Shown here piece after piece: positions 9,982 to 19,315 of a stretch of 64,000 bases of DNA. Numbering within the stretch: the stretch's first letter is position 1; every line of letters starts with the position of its first letter. The DNA is taken from contig JAJXWO010000012.1 of the NCBI GenBank assembly GCA_021781535.1, positions 24,037 to 88,036 of the forward strand, in the 5' to 3' direction. The notes under the pieces are model-generated. The model saw nothing but the letters and a program-made list of their open reading frames with translations. It did not search any database and was not told where the DNA came from. This stretch comes from Deltaproteobacteria bacterium (GTDB lineage: Bacteria; Desulfobacterota; Desulfuromonadia; Geobacterales; Pseudopelobacteraceae). Both the position numbers and the translations under genes were made by a program.

Positions 9982-10260
9982 TTATTTCTTGTGGCACTCT
10001 TTGCATTTCGTCGGGCCCATCTTCATTTCAGTGTGGCACCCTTTGCAGTTCTTGTGAGCCCAATCCTTGCCGAATCCGGCGATTTTGCCAGGGGCGCCTT
10101 CATGGCATTTTTTGCAATCTTTCAGTTTTTCCTGATGCATCTTGTGGGGAAAGGATACCGTACCAAAGGATGCCGGCAACTCTATTACATCGGCTGCAAA
10201 GGCTGCTCCGGCAAAAGCGGTTACCGCAAACATTGCTACTACTGCGCTGATCTTTTTCAT
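9982..10260 (-). CDS. PpcA-like periplasmic triheme cytochrome c7
   Basis: A 92-residue precursor with a clear signal peptide ending AGAAFA, giving a mature protein of about 70 residues. It has exactly three CXXCH heme sites (CKKCH, CKGCH, CKECH) plus extra histidines (FPHKMHQ, WAHK) for bis-His ligation, and is lysine-rich. This is the layout of the cytochrome c7/PpcA family, which carries electrons across the periplasm during metal respiration in Geobacter. ATG 10260 has GGAG eight bases upstream. Which of the several Geobacter Ppc paralogues it corresponds to is not decided. Confidence 0.93.
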   Translation of the reverse strand: MKKISAVVAMFAVTAFAGAAFAADVIELPASFGTVSFPHKMHQEKLKDCKKCHEGAPGKIAGFGKDWAHKNCKGCHTEMKMGPTKCKECHKK

Positions 10261-10568
10261 CTGATTTTCTCCTTGTTGGTTTATTTCTGCGCTATAACGC
10301 AGACGTAATTTTTTTAATTATGTCCTAATTTTCCCTTTTGTCAATGATTTAGCATATTGAATACCAATCCGCAATAATAATTGTAACTACTTATAAATAT
10401 TTGATAAAATAATTTATACTGAAAAACATGGCGGAATCTTATGCCGCAATTGAAGCGTAGCTAAACGTATTTGAAGCAATCGTCAATACCGAAAGAGCTT
10501 GCCATACAGTTGATCAATTGAGTAAACTTTAAAAGCTATATCAATTTACGCAGGGGGAATACATCAAC
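10261..10568. other. AT-rich divergent intergenic region
   Basis: This 308-base stretch separates the divergent cytochrome and pseudopilin genes and must carry both promoters. It is strongly AT-rich with several possible -10 elements, but I cannot single out a convincing -35/-10 pair, sigma-54 site or riboswitch. A short inverted repeat (CTGCGCTATAACGCAG, 10287-10302) lies upstream of the cytochrome start. Confidence 0.4.
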
Positions 10569-11009
10569 ATGCAGATTGTAAAAAATAGAAAAGGTTTTAC
10601 GTTGATTGAGATCATGGTTGTAATTGTCATACTGGCGCTGTTGGCGGCACTGGTCGCTCCAAAGCTGATGGGGCGCGCTGATGATGCCAAGATCACCGAT
10701 GCACATGTACAGATCAAAAACATCGAGACCGCTCTCAAGCTTTACAAGCTTGACAACGGGAACTATCCGACTACGGAGCAGGGGCTGAGCGCACTTGTTA
10801 CAAAGCCGACTGTTGGCGTGATACCGAAAAGCTACAAGGAAGATGGCTATCTGGAGAAAAAAACGATTCCCAAGGACCCATGGGGCAACGACTACCTGTA
10901 CCTTTCCCCGGGAGAACACGGCGACTACGATCTCTACTCCTACGGCTCTGATGGCGCCAAAGGGGGGGAAGGGAAGAATGCCGATATCACCAGTTGGGAG
11001 ACCAAATAA
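10569..11009 (+). CDS. GspG-like type II secretion major pseudopilin (orphan)
   Basis: The 146-residue product has a short prepilin leader (MQIVKNRKG) cut before [26 protein letters not shown], the hydrophobic stalk with Glu5. It ends with the conserved GspG body: [24 protein letters not shown] and [16 protein letters not shown], which holds the calcium site. It is the major subunit type for a T2SS pseudopilus, but no other gsp gene lies nearby, so it must work with a secretion machine encoded elsewhere. In G. sulfurreducens a pseudopilin (OxpG) is needed for export of a multicopper protein; equivalence here is only a possibility. An AGGGGG lies about 11 bases before the ATG. Confidence 0.92.
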   Translation: MQIVKNRKGFTLIEIMVVIVILALLAALVAPKLMGRADDAKITDAHVQIKNIETALKLYKLDNGNYPTTEQGLSALVTKPTVGVIPKSYKEDGYLEKKTIPKDPWGNDYLYLSPGEHGDYDLYSYGSDGAKGGEGKNADITSWETK

Positions 11010-11031
11010 TAAAATATTTCGCACAATATGG

Positions 11032-11059
11032 TTGATATTTTATAAATCTGCGCTATAGT
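11032..11059 (+). promoter_or_regulatory. ppdK promoter
   Basis: TTGATA (11032-11037), 16 bases, TATAGT (11054-11059): a good sigma-70 match about 95 bases before the ppdK ATG. Confidence 0.6.
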
Positions 11060-11152
11060 CTGATCCTCTAAACTATTATTTTAATTATGAATAAATGTTT
11101 TTAGTGCCTGTAAAGCACACATGAATCATCTACGAAAGAGGAGGCGGTACAA

Positions 11153-13804
11153 ATGGCGCAGAAGTTTGTGTATTTCTTTGGTAATGGTCAGGCTGAAGGT
11201 CGGGCCGATATGAAAAATCTTCTGGGAGGCAAAGGAGCCAATCTGGCCGAAATGTCCAGTATCGGACTTCCGGTTCCGCCCGGATTCACTCTGAGTACGG
11301 AAGTATGTACCGAGTTTTACAAAAACAACAGTAATTACCCCGACGCGCTGGCGGCAGAAGTTGCCACCCACCTTTCTCAGGTTGAAGCTCTGATGGGCCG
11401 GAAGTTCGGCGATCCCCAAAACCCCCTGCTGGTTTCAGTCCGTTCCGGTGCCCGGGCTTCCATGCCGGGCATGATGGACACCGTCCTGAATCTTGGCCTC
11501 AATGACACCACGGTGCAGGGCATTATTGCCCAGAGCGGTGATGAACGTTTTGCTTACGATGCCTACCGTCGTTTTGTCCAGATGTATTCCGATGTTGTCA
11601 TGGGGATGGACAAACACTCCCTTGAACACCTGCTGGAGCAAAAAAAGGAAGAGCGTGGCGTTCACCTCGATACGGAGTTGAGCGCTGAAGACTGGAAGGG
11701 TCTGGTTGGCGCATTCAAAGCCAAAATAAAGGAAGAGCTCGGAGTAGCGTTCCCTGAAGATCCGCAGGATCAATTATGGGGAGCGATCGGCGCTGTGTTC
11801 GGTTCGTGGATGAATCAACGCGCTATCACCTACCGCCGTCTGAATAATATCCCGGCTGAATGGGGCACCGCCGTCAATGTCCAGTCAATGGTCTATGGAA
11901 ACATGGGTGATGATTGTGCCACCGGTGTGGCATTTACCCGCGACCCCTCTACCGGTGAAAATTATTTCTATGGAGAATACCTGGTAAATGCCCAGGGTGA
12001 AGATGTCGTTGCCGGCATTCGCACTCCGCAACCGATCAACCGCGCCAAAGCCACGACGTTGCCCCCGATGGAAGAGGTAATGCCGGAGTGCTACCAGCAG
12101 TTGGCTTCCATCCGGTCAATCCTCGAAAAACATTACAAGGATATGCAGGACATAGAGTTCACGATTGAAAAAGGCAAGCTCTTCATGCTGCAAACCCGTA
12201 ATGGCAAGCGAACCGCGCCTGCCGCCATCAAAATTGCGGTGGATATGGTTGCCGAAGGACTGATTGATGAGAAAACAGCCGTAAAACGTGTAGCTCCCGA
12301 GCAGCTTGATCAGCTGCTGCACCCGTCTCTTGATCCCAAAGCGGTAAAAAATATTATTGCCAAAGGATTGCCGGCATCTCCAGGGGCAGTCTCAGGCACA
12401 GTTGTATTTACCGCAGATGAGGCCGAATCTGAAGCGAAAACCGGCCGTAAAGTGATTCTCGTGCGGGTTGAAACGTCACCTGAGGACATCCACGGCATGC
12501 ACGCTGCCCAGGGGATTCTGACTGCTCGCGGTGGCATGACATCGCATGCAGCGGTTGTTGCCCGAGGCATGGGCAAGTGCTGTGTCGCCGGCTGCGGAGA
12601 TATCAAAGTTGATTATGCCAACCATTGCTTCACTGCCAAAAACGGCGTTGTTGTCAAAAAAGGGGAGATGATCACGCTTGATGGCACAAATGGTGAGGTC
12701 ATGCTGGGTGAGGTTCCAACCGTAACAGCCCAATTAACCGGCGATTTCAACACACTGATGGGGTGGGTGGATGGTCTCCGTCGCCTGAAGGTGCGGGCCA
12801 ATGCCGATACGCCGCATGATGCAAAAGTGGCCCGGCAGTTCGGGGCCGAAGGGATCGGCCTCTGCCGCACCGAGCATATGTTTTTTGATGCTGAGCGGAT
12901 CGCTGCCGTGCGTGAGATGATTCTGTCCGAAGATGTCGAAGGGCGTGAACTTGCCCTGGCCAAGATCCTCCCGATGCAAAAAAGCGACTTCATCGGCCTG
13001 TTCCGCGAAATGAAAGGGCTGCCGGTGACCATTCGCCTGCTCGACCCGCCACTGCACGAGTTCCTGCCGCAGGAAGACAAGGATATCGAGGAGCTGTGCA
13101 AAACCATGAAGGTGCCGGTCAGCGCCCTCAAACACAAAATCGAGTCGCTGCACGAGTTCAACCCGATGCTGGGACACCGCGGCTGCCGCCTCGGCATCAC
13201 CTATCCGGAAATTTACAATATGCAGGTCACCGCCATCATGGAAGCTGCCTGCGAACTGGTCAAAAATGAAGGCTTCAGCATCGTTCCGGAGATCATGATT
13301 CCGCTGATCGCTACAGCCAAGGAGTTATCGGTCCTCAAACAGAATGCCGTGGCCATCTGCGACGAAACCATCGCCCGTTATGGTGTCAAGGTCGAGTACC
13401 TCATCGGCACGATGATCGAGCTGCCGCGTGCCGCTCTGACCGCCGACGAAATTGCGGTCGAGGCCGAGTTCTTCTCTTTCGGCACCAATGACCTGACCCA
13501 GACAACGTTCGGCCTGTCGCGTGACGATGCCGGCAAGTTCCTGCCATTTTATGTCGACAACAATATCCTCCCGGAAGATCCTTTCGTCTCTCTTGATCAG
13601 AATGGTGTCGGCAAACTGGTCAAGATGGCATGCGAACTGGGACGCACCACCCGCCCGGGCATCAAGCTCGGCATCTGCGGTGAGCATGGCGGCGACCCAT
13701 CGTCAGTCATTTTCTGCCACAACGCCGGGCTCGATTATGTCTCCTGTTCGCCGTTCCGGGTTCCGATTGCTCGGCTGGCTGCGGCTCATGCGGTTCTGGG
13801 ATAG
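11153..13804 (+). CDS. ppdK: Pyruvate, phosphate dikinase
   Basis: PPDK interconverts pyruvate, ATP and phosphate with phosphoenolpyruvate, AMP and pyrophosphate, the anaplerotic/gluconeogenic route expected in acetate- or pyruvate-based anaerobes. The 883-residue protein has the three expected parts: an N-terminal ATP-grasp region ([35 protein letters not shown]), the swivelling phosphohistidine domain with [19 protein letters not shown] (His near residue 465), and the C-terminal TIM barrel with [14 protein letters not shown], the [10 protein letters not shown] motif and the active-site cysteine in [16 protein letters not shown] precedes ATG 11153. It is monocistronic, with its own promoter and terminator. 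Confidence 0.97.
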   Translation: MAQKFVYFFGNGQAEGRADMKNLLGGKGANLAEMSSIGLPVPPGFTLSTEVCTEFYKNNSNYPDALAAEVATHLSQVEALMGRKFGDPQNPLLVSVRSGARASMPGMMDTVLNLGLNDTTVQGIIAQSGDERFAYDAYRRFVQMYSDVVMGMDKHSLEHLLEQKKEERGVHLDTELSAEDWKGLVGAFKAKIKEELGVAFPEDPQDQLWGAIGAVFGSWMNQRAITYRRLNNIPAEWGTAVNVQSMVYGNMGDDCATGVAFTRDPSTGENYFYGEYLVNAQGEDVVAGIRTPQPINRAKATTLPPMEEVMPECYQQLASIRSILEKHYKDMQDIEFTIEKGKLFMLQTRNGKRTAPAAIKIAVDMVAEGLIDEKTAVKRVAPEQLDQLLHPSLDPKAVKNIIAKGLPASPGAVSGTVVFTADEAESEAKTGRKVILVRVETSPEDIHGMHAAQGILTARGGMTSHAAVVARGMGKCCVAGCGDIKVDYANHCFTAKNGVVVKKGEMITLDGTNGEVMLGEVPTVTAQLTGDFNTLMGWVDGLRRLKVRANADTPHDAKVARQFGAEGIGLCRTEHMFFDAERIAAVREMILSEDVEGRELALAKILPMQKSDFIGLFREMKGLPVTIRLLDPPLHEFLPQEDKDIEELCKTMKVPVSALKHKIESLHEFNPMLGHRGCRLGITYPEIYNMQVTAIMEAACELVKNEGFSIVPEIMIPLIATAKELSVLKQNAVAICDETIARYGVKVEYLIGTMIELPRAALTADEIAVEAEFFSFGTNDLTQTTFGLSRDDAGKFLPFYVDNNILPEDPFVSLDQNGVGKLVKMACELGRTTRPGIKLGICGEHGGDPSSVIFCHNAGLDYVSCSPFRVPIARLAAAHAVLG

Positions 13805-13841
13805 GAAGATTCAGATCATATAACGTTTTCCAACATCACAT

Positions 13842-13890
13842 AAAAAGTCCGTTCATCCCTGCAATGGCAGTGGCCGAACGGACTTTTTTT
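13842..13890 (+). terminator. ppdK intrinsic terminator
   Basis: AAAAAGTCCGTTC pairs with GAACGGACTTTTT across a 21-base loop and is followed by a T tract. It also has As on its left side, so it could serve the convergent cobalamin transcript too. Confidence 0.85.
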
Positions 13891-13927
13891 ATTTTGTTTT
13901 CGCGAGGTTAATTGAGAATGGAGGAGA

Positions 13928-14626
13928 TCACTTGATAATCAGCAGCGACAGATAATCCGGCGAATGGGCAGCAATCTGGCTGAATTCGGTCAACACCCGC
14001 TGACGGGGAGAGCCCACCCGCTCGACAAAGACAGTGGTTTGTTCCTTGCCGGTTTTACGGAGAAGATCCATAATCACCGGGAAAAGCGGTTTTACCTTCA
14101 GCAGCACGACTGTTTCATATGTTTCCAAAGCAGCTTGTATCTGCTCTATCCCCGCCGTGGCCGGTATCACAACCATCTTTTCATCCCCTTCCACCAGCGG
14201 GATGGCCGCCTGGGCAGCTGCGGCATTGATACTCGATATGCCGGGAACGATTTCAACCGGGATCAACGGCCATTGTTCGCGCAGGATGCGCAGCAGGTAG
14301 ATGAAGGTTGAATAGAACAGCGGATCGCCGATAGTAATGAAGGCGACAGAGCGCCCCCTCTCCGCATGAGCTGCAATCAGTGCTGCCGCCTCCTGCCAGG
14401 CGGGAATCAGGCGTGACCGGTCGGAGGTCATCGGAAACTGGTGAATGATAATTTCCTGGCGGCTCTCGTCGATGAATTCCCGGATCGTACTCAGGGCGAC
14501 ACTGGCTTCGGATGGATTTGAGACCGGAGCCAGGATCACATCGACACTCCGCAGAATCCGTTCAGCCTTTCGGGTCAGCAGTTCCGGGTCTCCCGGTCCG
14601 ACCCCGACGGCGTACACTGAGCTCAC
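13928..14626 (-). CDS. cbiL: Cobalt-factor II / precorrin-2 C20-methyltransferase
   Basis: A 232-residue SAM-dependent corrin methyltransferase of the tetrapyrrole methylase fold. VYAVGVGPGDPELLTRKA, the central FITIGDPLFYST glycine-rich loop and VEIVPGISSINAAAA match the CobI/CbiL group, which adds the C20 methyl to (cobalt-)precorrin-2. With CbiET alongside and an anaerobic lifestyle, the cobalt-first CbiL route is likelier than CobI. The GTG start shares one base with the stop of cbiET (TAGTG), showing tight coupling. Confidence 0.88.
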   Translation of the reverse strand: MSSVYAVGVGPGDPELLTRKAERILRSVDVILAPVSNPSEASVALSTIREFIDESRQEIIIHQFPMTSDRSRLIPAWQEAAALIAAHAERGRSVAFITIGDPLFYSTFIYLLRILREQWPLIPVEIVPGISSINAAAAQAAIPLVEGDEKMVVIPATAGIEQIQAALETYETVVLLKVKPLFPVIMDLLRKTGKEQTTVFVERVGSPRQRVLTEFSQIAAHSPDYLSLLIIK

Positions 14627-15843
14627 TATTCACCACCCTTGCGGGCGGAAATCACGTAAACCGGGTTCTGGGCTTCAAACATCTTGTATTCGGTCAGGGC
14701 ACGGGTTTTGGCAACATTGATACACGTTGCCTCAACGGCAAAACCATGGTCTTCAAGAAACTCCACCGCCCTGGTGAGGGTATCTAGAGTCACGGCATTG
14801 ATCACCACCACTCCGTCAGGCTTCAGTCGCTGGGAGATGACGTCGATGATCTCATCCAGCTTGCCGCCGGCCCCGCCGATGAAGACGCGGTCGGGGTCAG
14901 GAAGATCATCCAGCCCATCCGGCGCGTACGCCTCAATCAGTTTAATATTGCGCGTGCAGAATTTCTTCAGATTTTCATTGATGAATCCGACGCATTGCTG
15001 GTTCTTTTCCACGGCAAAAATGCGGCCGTCAGGCATCAGGTTGGAGGCTTCGATCGATACGGAACAGCTTCCTGCGCCGATGTCCCAGAGGACCAGATCA
15101 TCCTGCAACTGGAGCTTAGCCAGGGTGACCGCCCGTACTTCCTGCTTGGTAATCAGTTTTTTCGAGGTATGGAACTCTTCATCATCAATGCCGATCAGTG
15201 GATAATGAACGAGGTTCGGCTCATAGGTGCGAATCAGAATCAGAATATTCAGCTCGGACGCTTCGATATCCTGGAGCCCGCGTACGGTTGTCTTGGTAAA
15301 TTTCTCGCACGGCATACCCAGGTCTTCGCAAAGCCAGGCTTCGTAGCCTTCGGCACCCCGCTCTATCAGTTCGGCGGCAATGGCGGCCGGAGTATTTATC
15401 TTGTCGGTCAGAACGCAGGCTTTTTCGGCGGCAATAATCTTATCTATCGCCTGATTCATGCCGCGGCCATGCACCGATACAAAAATACCGTCATCCCACG
15501 GCTCCTTGATCCGGGCAAAGGCGTACTGCATGCTGGTTACATTGGGGAAGATCTCGATGCGTTCTTTAGGGAGATTGCGCAGCAGGAAGCGGGAAATGCC
15601 AAAAAAGGTCGGATCCCCCGACGCAAGAAGCACCACGCGCTGATCGGTCTTTTTGAGAAAATCGATCAGCTCCGGGAGGCTGCCAAGCTCTCTTTTCTCA
15701 CCGGTAAAATTTGGAAAGATTTCCAAGTGCCGCTGGTGGCCGATCATGATGTCGGCCTTGTCGATAATATCCAGCGCCTTGGCCGGGAAGCCATCCCAAC
15801 CGGTAAAACCGGCTCCTATCAGATAAATCGTTTGTTGCGCCAT
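14626..15843 (-). CDS. cbiET: Bifunctional cobalt-precorrin C5/C15-methyltransferase CbiET
   Basis: A natural fusion of 405 residues. Residues 1 to about 205 are the CbiE tetrapyrrole methylase (IYLIGAG, LASGDPTFFGISRFL, FPNVTSMQYAFA), methylating C5. Residues about 210-405 are CbiT, with the Rossmann SAM site LVLWDIGAGSCSVSIEAS and the IGGAGGKLDEI segment, which methylates C15 and decarboxylates the C12 acetate. The same fusion is called CobL in the aerobic pathway. AAGG lies nine bases before ATG 15843. No cobalamin riboswitch consensus was found in the 120 bases upstream; a TATAGT on the minus strand there may be a -10. The rest of the corrin pathway is not in the window, although its entry enzyme CobA is. 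Confidence 0.92.
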   Translation of the reverse strand: MAQQTIYLIGAGFTGWDGFPAKALDIIDKADIMIGHQRHLEIFPNFTGEKRELGSLPELIDFLKKTDQRVVLLASGDPTFFGISRFLLRNLPKERIEIFPNVTSMQYAFARIKEPWDDGIFVSVHGRGMNQAIDKIIAAEKACVLTDKINTPAAIAAELIERGAEGYEAWLCEDLGMPCEKFTKTTVRGLQDIEASELNILILIRTYEPNLVHYPLIGIDDEEFHTSKKLITKQEVRAVTLAKLQLQDDLVLWDIGAGSCSVSIEASNLMPDGRIFAVEKNQQCVGFINENLKKFCTRNIKLIEAYAPDGLDDLPDPDRVFIGGAGGKLDEIIDVISQRLKPDGVVVINAVTLDTLTRAVEFLEDHGFAVEATCINVAKTRALTEYKMFEAQNPVYVISARKGGE

Positions 15844-15963
15844 TATTTGTACCTTATCTTGATAATTTTGTAGTATTTCTGCAAACTATAGCATTCACCC
15901 AACCAAAAATCATCAGATTACTTTGACAATTCCTTACCGTCTCAAAACGGGGCGGCACTGTTT

Positions 15964-16614
15964 TCAGAAGGAGGAGGTCAAGCCTTCACGCAGGGCATAT
16001 TTAGTAAGAGACGCTACACTACTGAGATTAAGTTTCTTCATAATGTTGTGGCGATGGACTTCGATGGTTTTAGTGCTTACGCCATAATGATGAGCTATCT
16101 CTTTTGAGTTCTGGCCGTCGGCAATCATCTGGATGATTTCACGCTCGCGGGTCGTCAGTAATTCAAATGTCAACGGCAACTTGTCCGGTATTCTTTGGAT
16201 ATAGTCTTTAACGATCATTTCCGTTATTCGAGGGCCAAGATAGGTCTCATTATCGACCACCGTGTGGATGGCCGTTACAAGTTCGGCAAATACAGATTCC
16301 TTCAAGACATATCCCATGGCGCCTGAACCGAGTGCCTCAACGACGAATCTTCTGTCCGATTCCATGGAAAGGACCAGCACTTTCGTGTCCGGAAGTTCAG
16401 CAACTATCCTGCGAGTCGCCTCGATGCCGTTCATGCTTGGCATGCTGATATCCATGATAACGACATCAGGCCGCAGCTCAAGAGCAATGCGTACCGCTTC
16501 GGAACCATTCCCAGCCTCGCCGGCAACAGTCATGTCCGGTTCCTTATCCAGCAGGCTTTTTAAGCCTTCACGAAAAATGGCATGGTCGTCAACGACAAGA
16601 ATATTCAAGCTCAT
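15964..16614 (-). CDS. NarL/LuxR-family response regulator
   Basis: 216 residues: a receiver domain (ILVVDDHAIFREGL, phospho-acceptor Asp in VVIMDISMPSMNG, Thr/Ser switch region, lysine in GYVLKES) and a C-terminal LuxR helix-turn-helix (LTTREREIIQMIADGQNSKEIA ... STKTIEVHRHNIMKKL). It follows the CHASE4 kinase by 26 bases and is its obvious partner. Target genes are unknown; the minor-pilin operon just upstream is the nearest candidate (inference). Confidence 0.93.
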   Translation of the reverse strand: MSLNILVVDDHAIFREGLKSLLDKEPDMTVAGEAGNGSEAVRIALELRPDVVIMDISMPSMNGIEATRRIVAELPDTKVLVLSMESDRRFVVEALGSGAMGYVLKESVFAELVTAIHTVVDNETYLGPRITEMIVKDYIQRIPDKLPLTFELLTTREREIIQMIADGQNSKEIAHHYGVSTKTIEVHRHNIMKKLNLSSVASLTKYALREGLTSSF

Positions 16615-16640
16615 GCGTACCTCTCCTGACTTCTATAATT

Positions 16641-18581
16641 TCATGCGCTTATATCGGGCGTAAATGGCATCGTTATGAAAACCCTTGTGCCGCGACCCGG
16701 TACCGAATCAATGTGCATGTGACCGCCATGATACTTGATCTTCTGCTGTATATTAAAGAAGCCGAAGCTGTTTGAATGCACTGCATGATCATGGGGCAAA
16801 GAGAAACCGATCCCATCGTCTTCGACAATGACAACAAGCGTGCCGGGATTCACGTCGAGAGTGATGCATATGTTCCTGGCCGAGGCATGCTTAACGACAT
16901 TCAGCAGCAGCTCACGCACTGACTGGAATAAGGTAACACTTATACCATATTCCAGTGCAAGCGGGGCATCATCGTGGCGGACTCTTACCCGGATGCCATG
17001 TTGTTGTTCAAATTCCTGTCCGAGCCATCTCAGCGCTGCTTCAAGCCCGGCATTGGCAAGGATTGGTGGACGGAGCTGAAAAGTCAGTGATCTGATGTCT
17101 TGAATGGATTTGTTTATGAATTCTTTTATCTCCTCAAAATCTTCCTCACTATCTGTGCCAGGGAAACGGGCCTGCAGTTGGTCAATTTTCAACTTGCCCA
17201 GCAGAAGATTCGGGCCGACCTGATCATGGAGTTCGCTTGCAATCCGGTTCCGCTCGCGTTCTTCCGCAAGAGATACTTCGATCGCCATGCTGTTCACCTT
17301 GTTATGATACTCAATCAGTTTTTGTTCCATAGCCTTGTAAGCGGAAACATCATGCATGAAGCATTGAATGGTCCCATCCGGCAAGTTCTTTGAAGTGAGC
17401 TCGACAAAATTGTGCTCTCCGTCCTTGCATACAAGGATTTGCTCAACACCTTGGGTGCCATTATCCAGCAGTAATTTCTCAAACGGTGGCTCCATTGTCT
17501 CATGCATCTCAAACAGTTCACCAAAACGCATCCCCTGCAATTCCTCCCGGGAATATCCTGTCATTTGACATACTCTGGAGTTGACTTTGAGTATCGATCC
17601 GCTGCTGCTGATGCTAAAAAAACCGTCAACTGCCAGCTCAATGAATGAATGGAGTTGATCCTTGATCTCCTGCTCGTTCCGGTTGACTATGGTCAGTTTA
17701 TTGCGCAGCGGCAGGAAAATGGAGACGACAGCAAAGCACATTAGGACGTACAGCAGAATCATAATCCATGTTGTCTGCTGGGCTTCGTGATAGATAGTGC
17801 GCGGCTTTTCCAGCCTGACAAGGCCTGCAACCTTCCCATAAATATCAGATAGTTGTGCATATCCAGTAATGCAATTATTCTGGCCGGGTCGAATCAAAAC
17901 CATATCGTGATTCGTAAAGTGCGGCAAGTGATCCATAAAATCCGGATTGTTACTATTTGAAACATAATTGAGTGCTTCGATTCTGTAATTGAGCAGAGTA
18001 CTGATGTGTGACATCACGGACGGGTCAAGAAATCGCCCGATTATCAGCATTCCACGCGGGGGCCCCTTGTCTTCGGATGTCAATATCGGGCGGGCAACAA
18101 CCATCAGCAAGCCCTCTGGAAGGGAAAGAAGTCCACGGAACCCTTCTTTCCGAGAGACATTTTTCAGCAGGAGATTCCAGGATTTGAAATGGGCACTGAG
18201 AGAAGGCGGGACGACGGAATGTACATTCTGCTGGTAGTCATGGGCAGTGGCGAAAACCATCTTGCCATCATTTGCCACCAGACAGAATATGTTCAGGCGG
18301 AGTTTTGAGTAAAATGATTCGCCGAGACTGCTCGATATGAACTTCGGATTGCCGTCCTGCATGAAGGCATAGGTATCATCCCACCCGGCATAATCACCGG
18401 CCGTGATGTACAGTTGTTGCACCTCTTCATCGATGATATTGCGTGCCTGCAGGGTGTCTTGACTGACCTCCCCTTGCTCGATCTGGGAAAAGTTGTGAAG
18501 CGAGTTTATCGGGGAGATAAAAAGGAGGATGCCAACAAAGATGGCAAAGAAAAACGCAAAAAGTTGAAGGTATTTACTCAC
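16641..18581 (-). CDS. CHASE4-PAS histidine kinase (NarX/DesK-type HisKA_3)
   Basis: A 646-residue membrane kinase. A first membrane segment (about 5-25) is followed by an extracytoplasmic CHASE4 sensor (DYAGWDDTYAFMQDGNPKF is diagnostic), a second membrane segment near residue 285, a PAS domain (FSISSSGSILKVNSRVCQMTGYSREEL), then a HisKA_3 phospho-acceptor (ERERNRIASELHDQVGPNLLLGKLK) and an ATPase domain with LLNVVKHA and VEDDGIGFSLP. HisKA_3 kinases partner LuxR-type regulators, and one follows directly. It lies 89 bases after the pilX stop, on the same strand as the pilus operon. The ligand sensed is unknown. Confidence 0.92.
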   Translation of the reverse strand: MSKYLQLFAFFFAIFVGILLFISPINSLHNFSQIEQGEVSQDTLQARNIIDEEVQQLYITAGDYAGWDDTYAFMQDGNPKFISSSLGESFYSKLRLNIFCLVANDGKMVFATAHDYQQNVHSVVPPSLSAHFKSWNLLLKNVSRKEGFRGLLSLPEGLLMVVARPILTSEDKGPPRGMLIIGRFLDPSVMSHISTLLNYRIEALNYVSNSNNPDFMDHLPHFTNHDMVLIRPGQNNCITGYAQLSDIYGKVAGLVRLEKPRTIYHEAQQTTWIMILLYVLMCFAVVSIFLPLRNKLTIVNRNEQEIKDQLHSFIELAVDGFFSISSSGSILKVNSRVCQMTGYSREELQGMRFGELFEMHETMEPPFEKLLLDNGTQGVEQILVCKDGEHNFVELTSKNLPDGTIQCFMHDVSAYKAMEQKLIEYHNKVNSMAIEVSLAEERERNRIASELHDQVGPNLLLGKLKIDQLQARFPGTDSEEDFEEIKEFINKSIQDIRSLTFQLRPPILANAGLEAALRWLGQEFEQQHGIRVRVRHDDAPLALEYGISVTLFQSVRELLLNVVKHASARNICITLDVNPGTLVVIVEDDGIGFSLPHDHAVHSNSFGFFNIQQKIKYHGGHMHIDSVPGRGTRVFITMPFTPDISA

Positions 18582-18670
18582 CGTTAGAAAACCGATCCGG
18601 TCGATTCATACTTTGATTGCCGGCTACTTCCTGAGGTGAGTCAATGATGGCCATTAATGCAGTACACATT

Positions 18671-19303
18671 TCAATATGCGTAGAGCACCGACAAATTTGC
18701 CTTTTCCGACGGGTTTGAGACCTTCTCGCTCGACACCTCTATACGATACAAATATGGTGCCCCTACATCCCCGGGAGGCGCTCCGGTTGTCGATTGCCCT
18801 TCGAGATTTCTGCCACTCATATCGGTGGAACCGGGCGTTGTGGACACGATCTTTGTGTACACTTTGTATCCAGATGGTGCATTAGGAAGCTGAGACTGAA
18901 GTGTAAATGTCAGATCTGGCGTGTCTTTGGCATTAATATTCGAGCTGGCTGTTCCACACGCGGTACCCCAATCTTTGCTGGTCAGTTTTGCTTTGAGGCA
19001 ATCATCCGTTACCCCAGCGGTGGCATCCAGAAGGCCCGGCATGCTGGAAGTTAATCTATCAATAAAGGATGTTGCATTCGGGTCCACGGCAAAACTAAGC
19101 AGGTATGGCAGCGCATCCATGGTTACAATATCCACTCCGCCTGTCGCGGCATCAAGGGAGTTTTTATAGCGTTTCTGCGCCCCGGACATCTGGGTGCTTT
19201 GCAGCACCATATAGAGCATCACCATCGAAATAGTGAGGGTAAGCAGGGTAAGCATGAGAGATGTTACCAATGCTATCCCTCTATCATTATTGAGAAGTTT
19301 CAC
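18671..19303 (-). CDS. PilX-like minor pilin assembly protein
   Basis: 210 residues beginning MKLLNNDRGIALVTSLMLTLLTLTISMVMLYM, the PilX N-terminus (prepilin-like cleavage before GIALV, without the usual Phe). The rest is a poorly conserved, Thr/Ser-rich globular domain with two cysteines (DDCLKAK, WGTACG) that may form a disulfide. Start is GTG 19303 with GGTGG just upstream. It is the last of the minor-pilin genes and 12 bases after pilW. PilX-type proteins help prime type IV pilus assembly together with PilV, PilW, FimT and PilY1. Confidence 0.8.
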   Translation of the reverse strand: MKLLNNDRGIALVTSLMLTLLTLTISMVMLYMVLQSTQMSGAQKRYKNSLDAATGGVDIVTMDALPYLLSFAVDPNATSFIDRLTSSMPGLLDATAGVTDDCLKAKLTSKDWGTACGTASSNINAKDTPDLTFTLQSQLPNAPSGYKVYTKIVSTTPGSTDMSGRNLEGQSTTGAPPGDVGAPYLYRIEVSSEKVSNPSEKANLSVLYAY

Positions 19304-19315
19304 AACTCACCACCC

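Noticed and set aside
9999..10044. Two TGGCAC...TTTGCA sequences resembling sigma-54 promoters
   Set aside because: They are inside the triheme cytochrome gene, where they are the complement of the repeated heme-site codons, and the GG-GC spacing is eight, not ten.
15844..15963. Cobalamin riboswitch before cbiET
   Set aside because: Only 120 bases are available and the B12-box consensus is absent.
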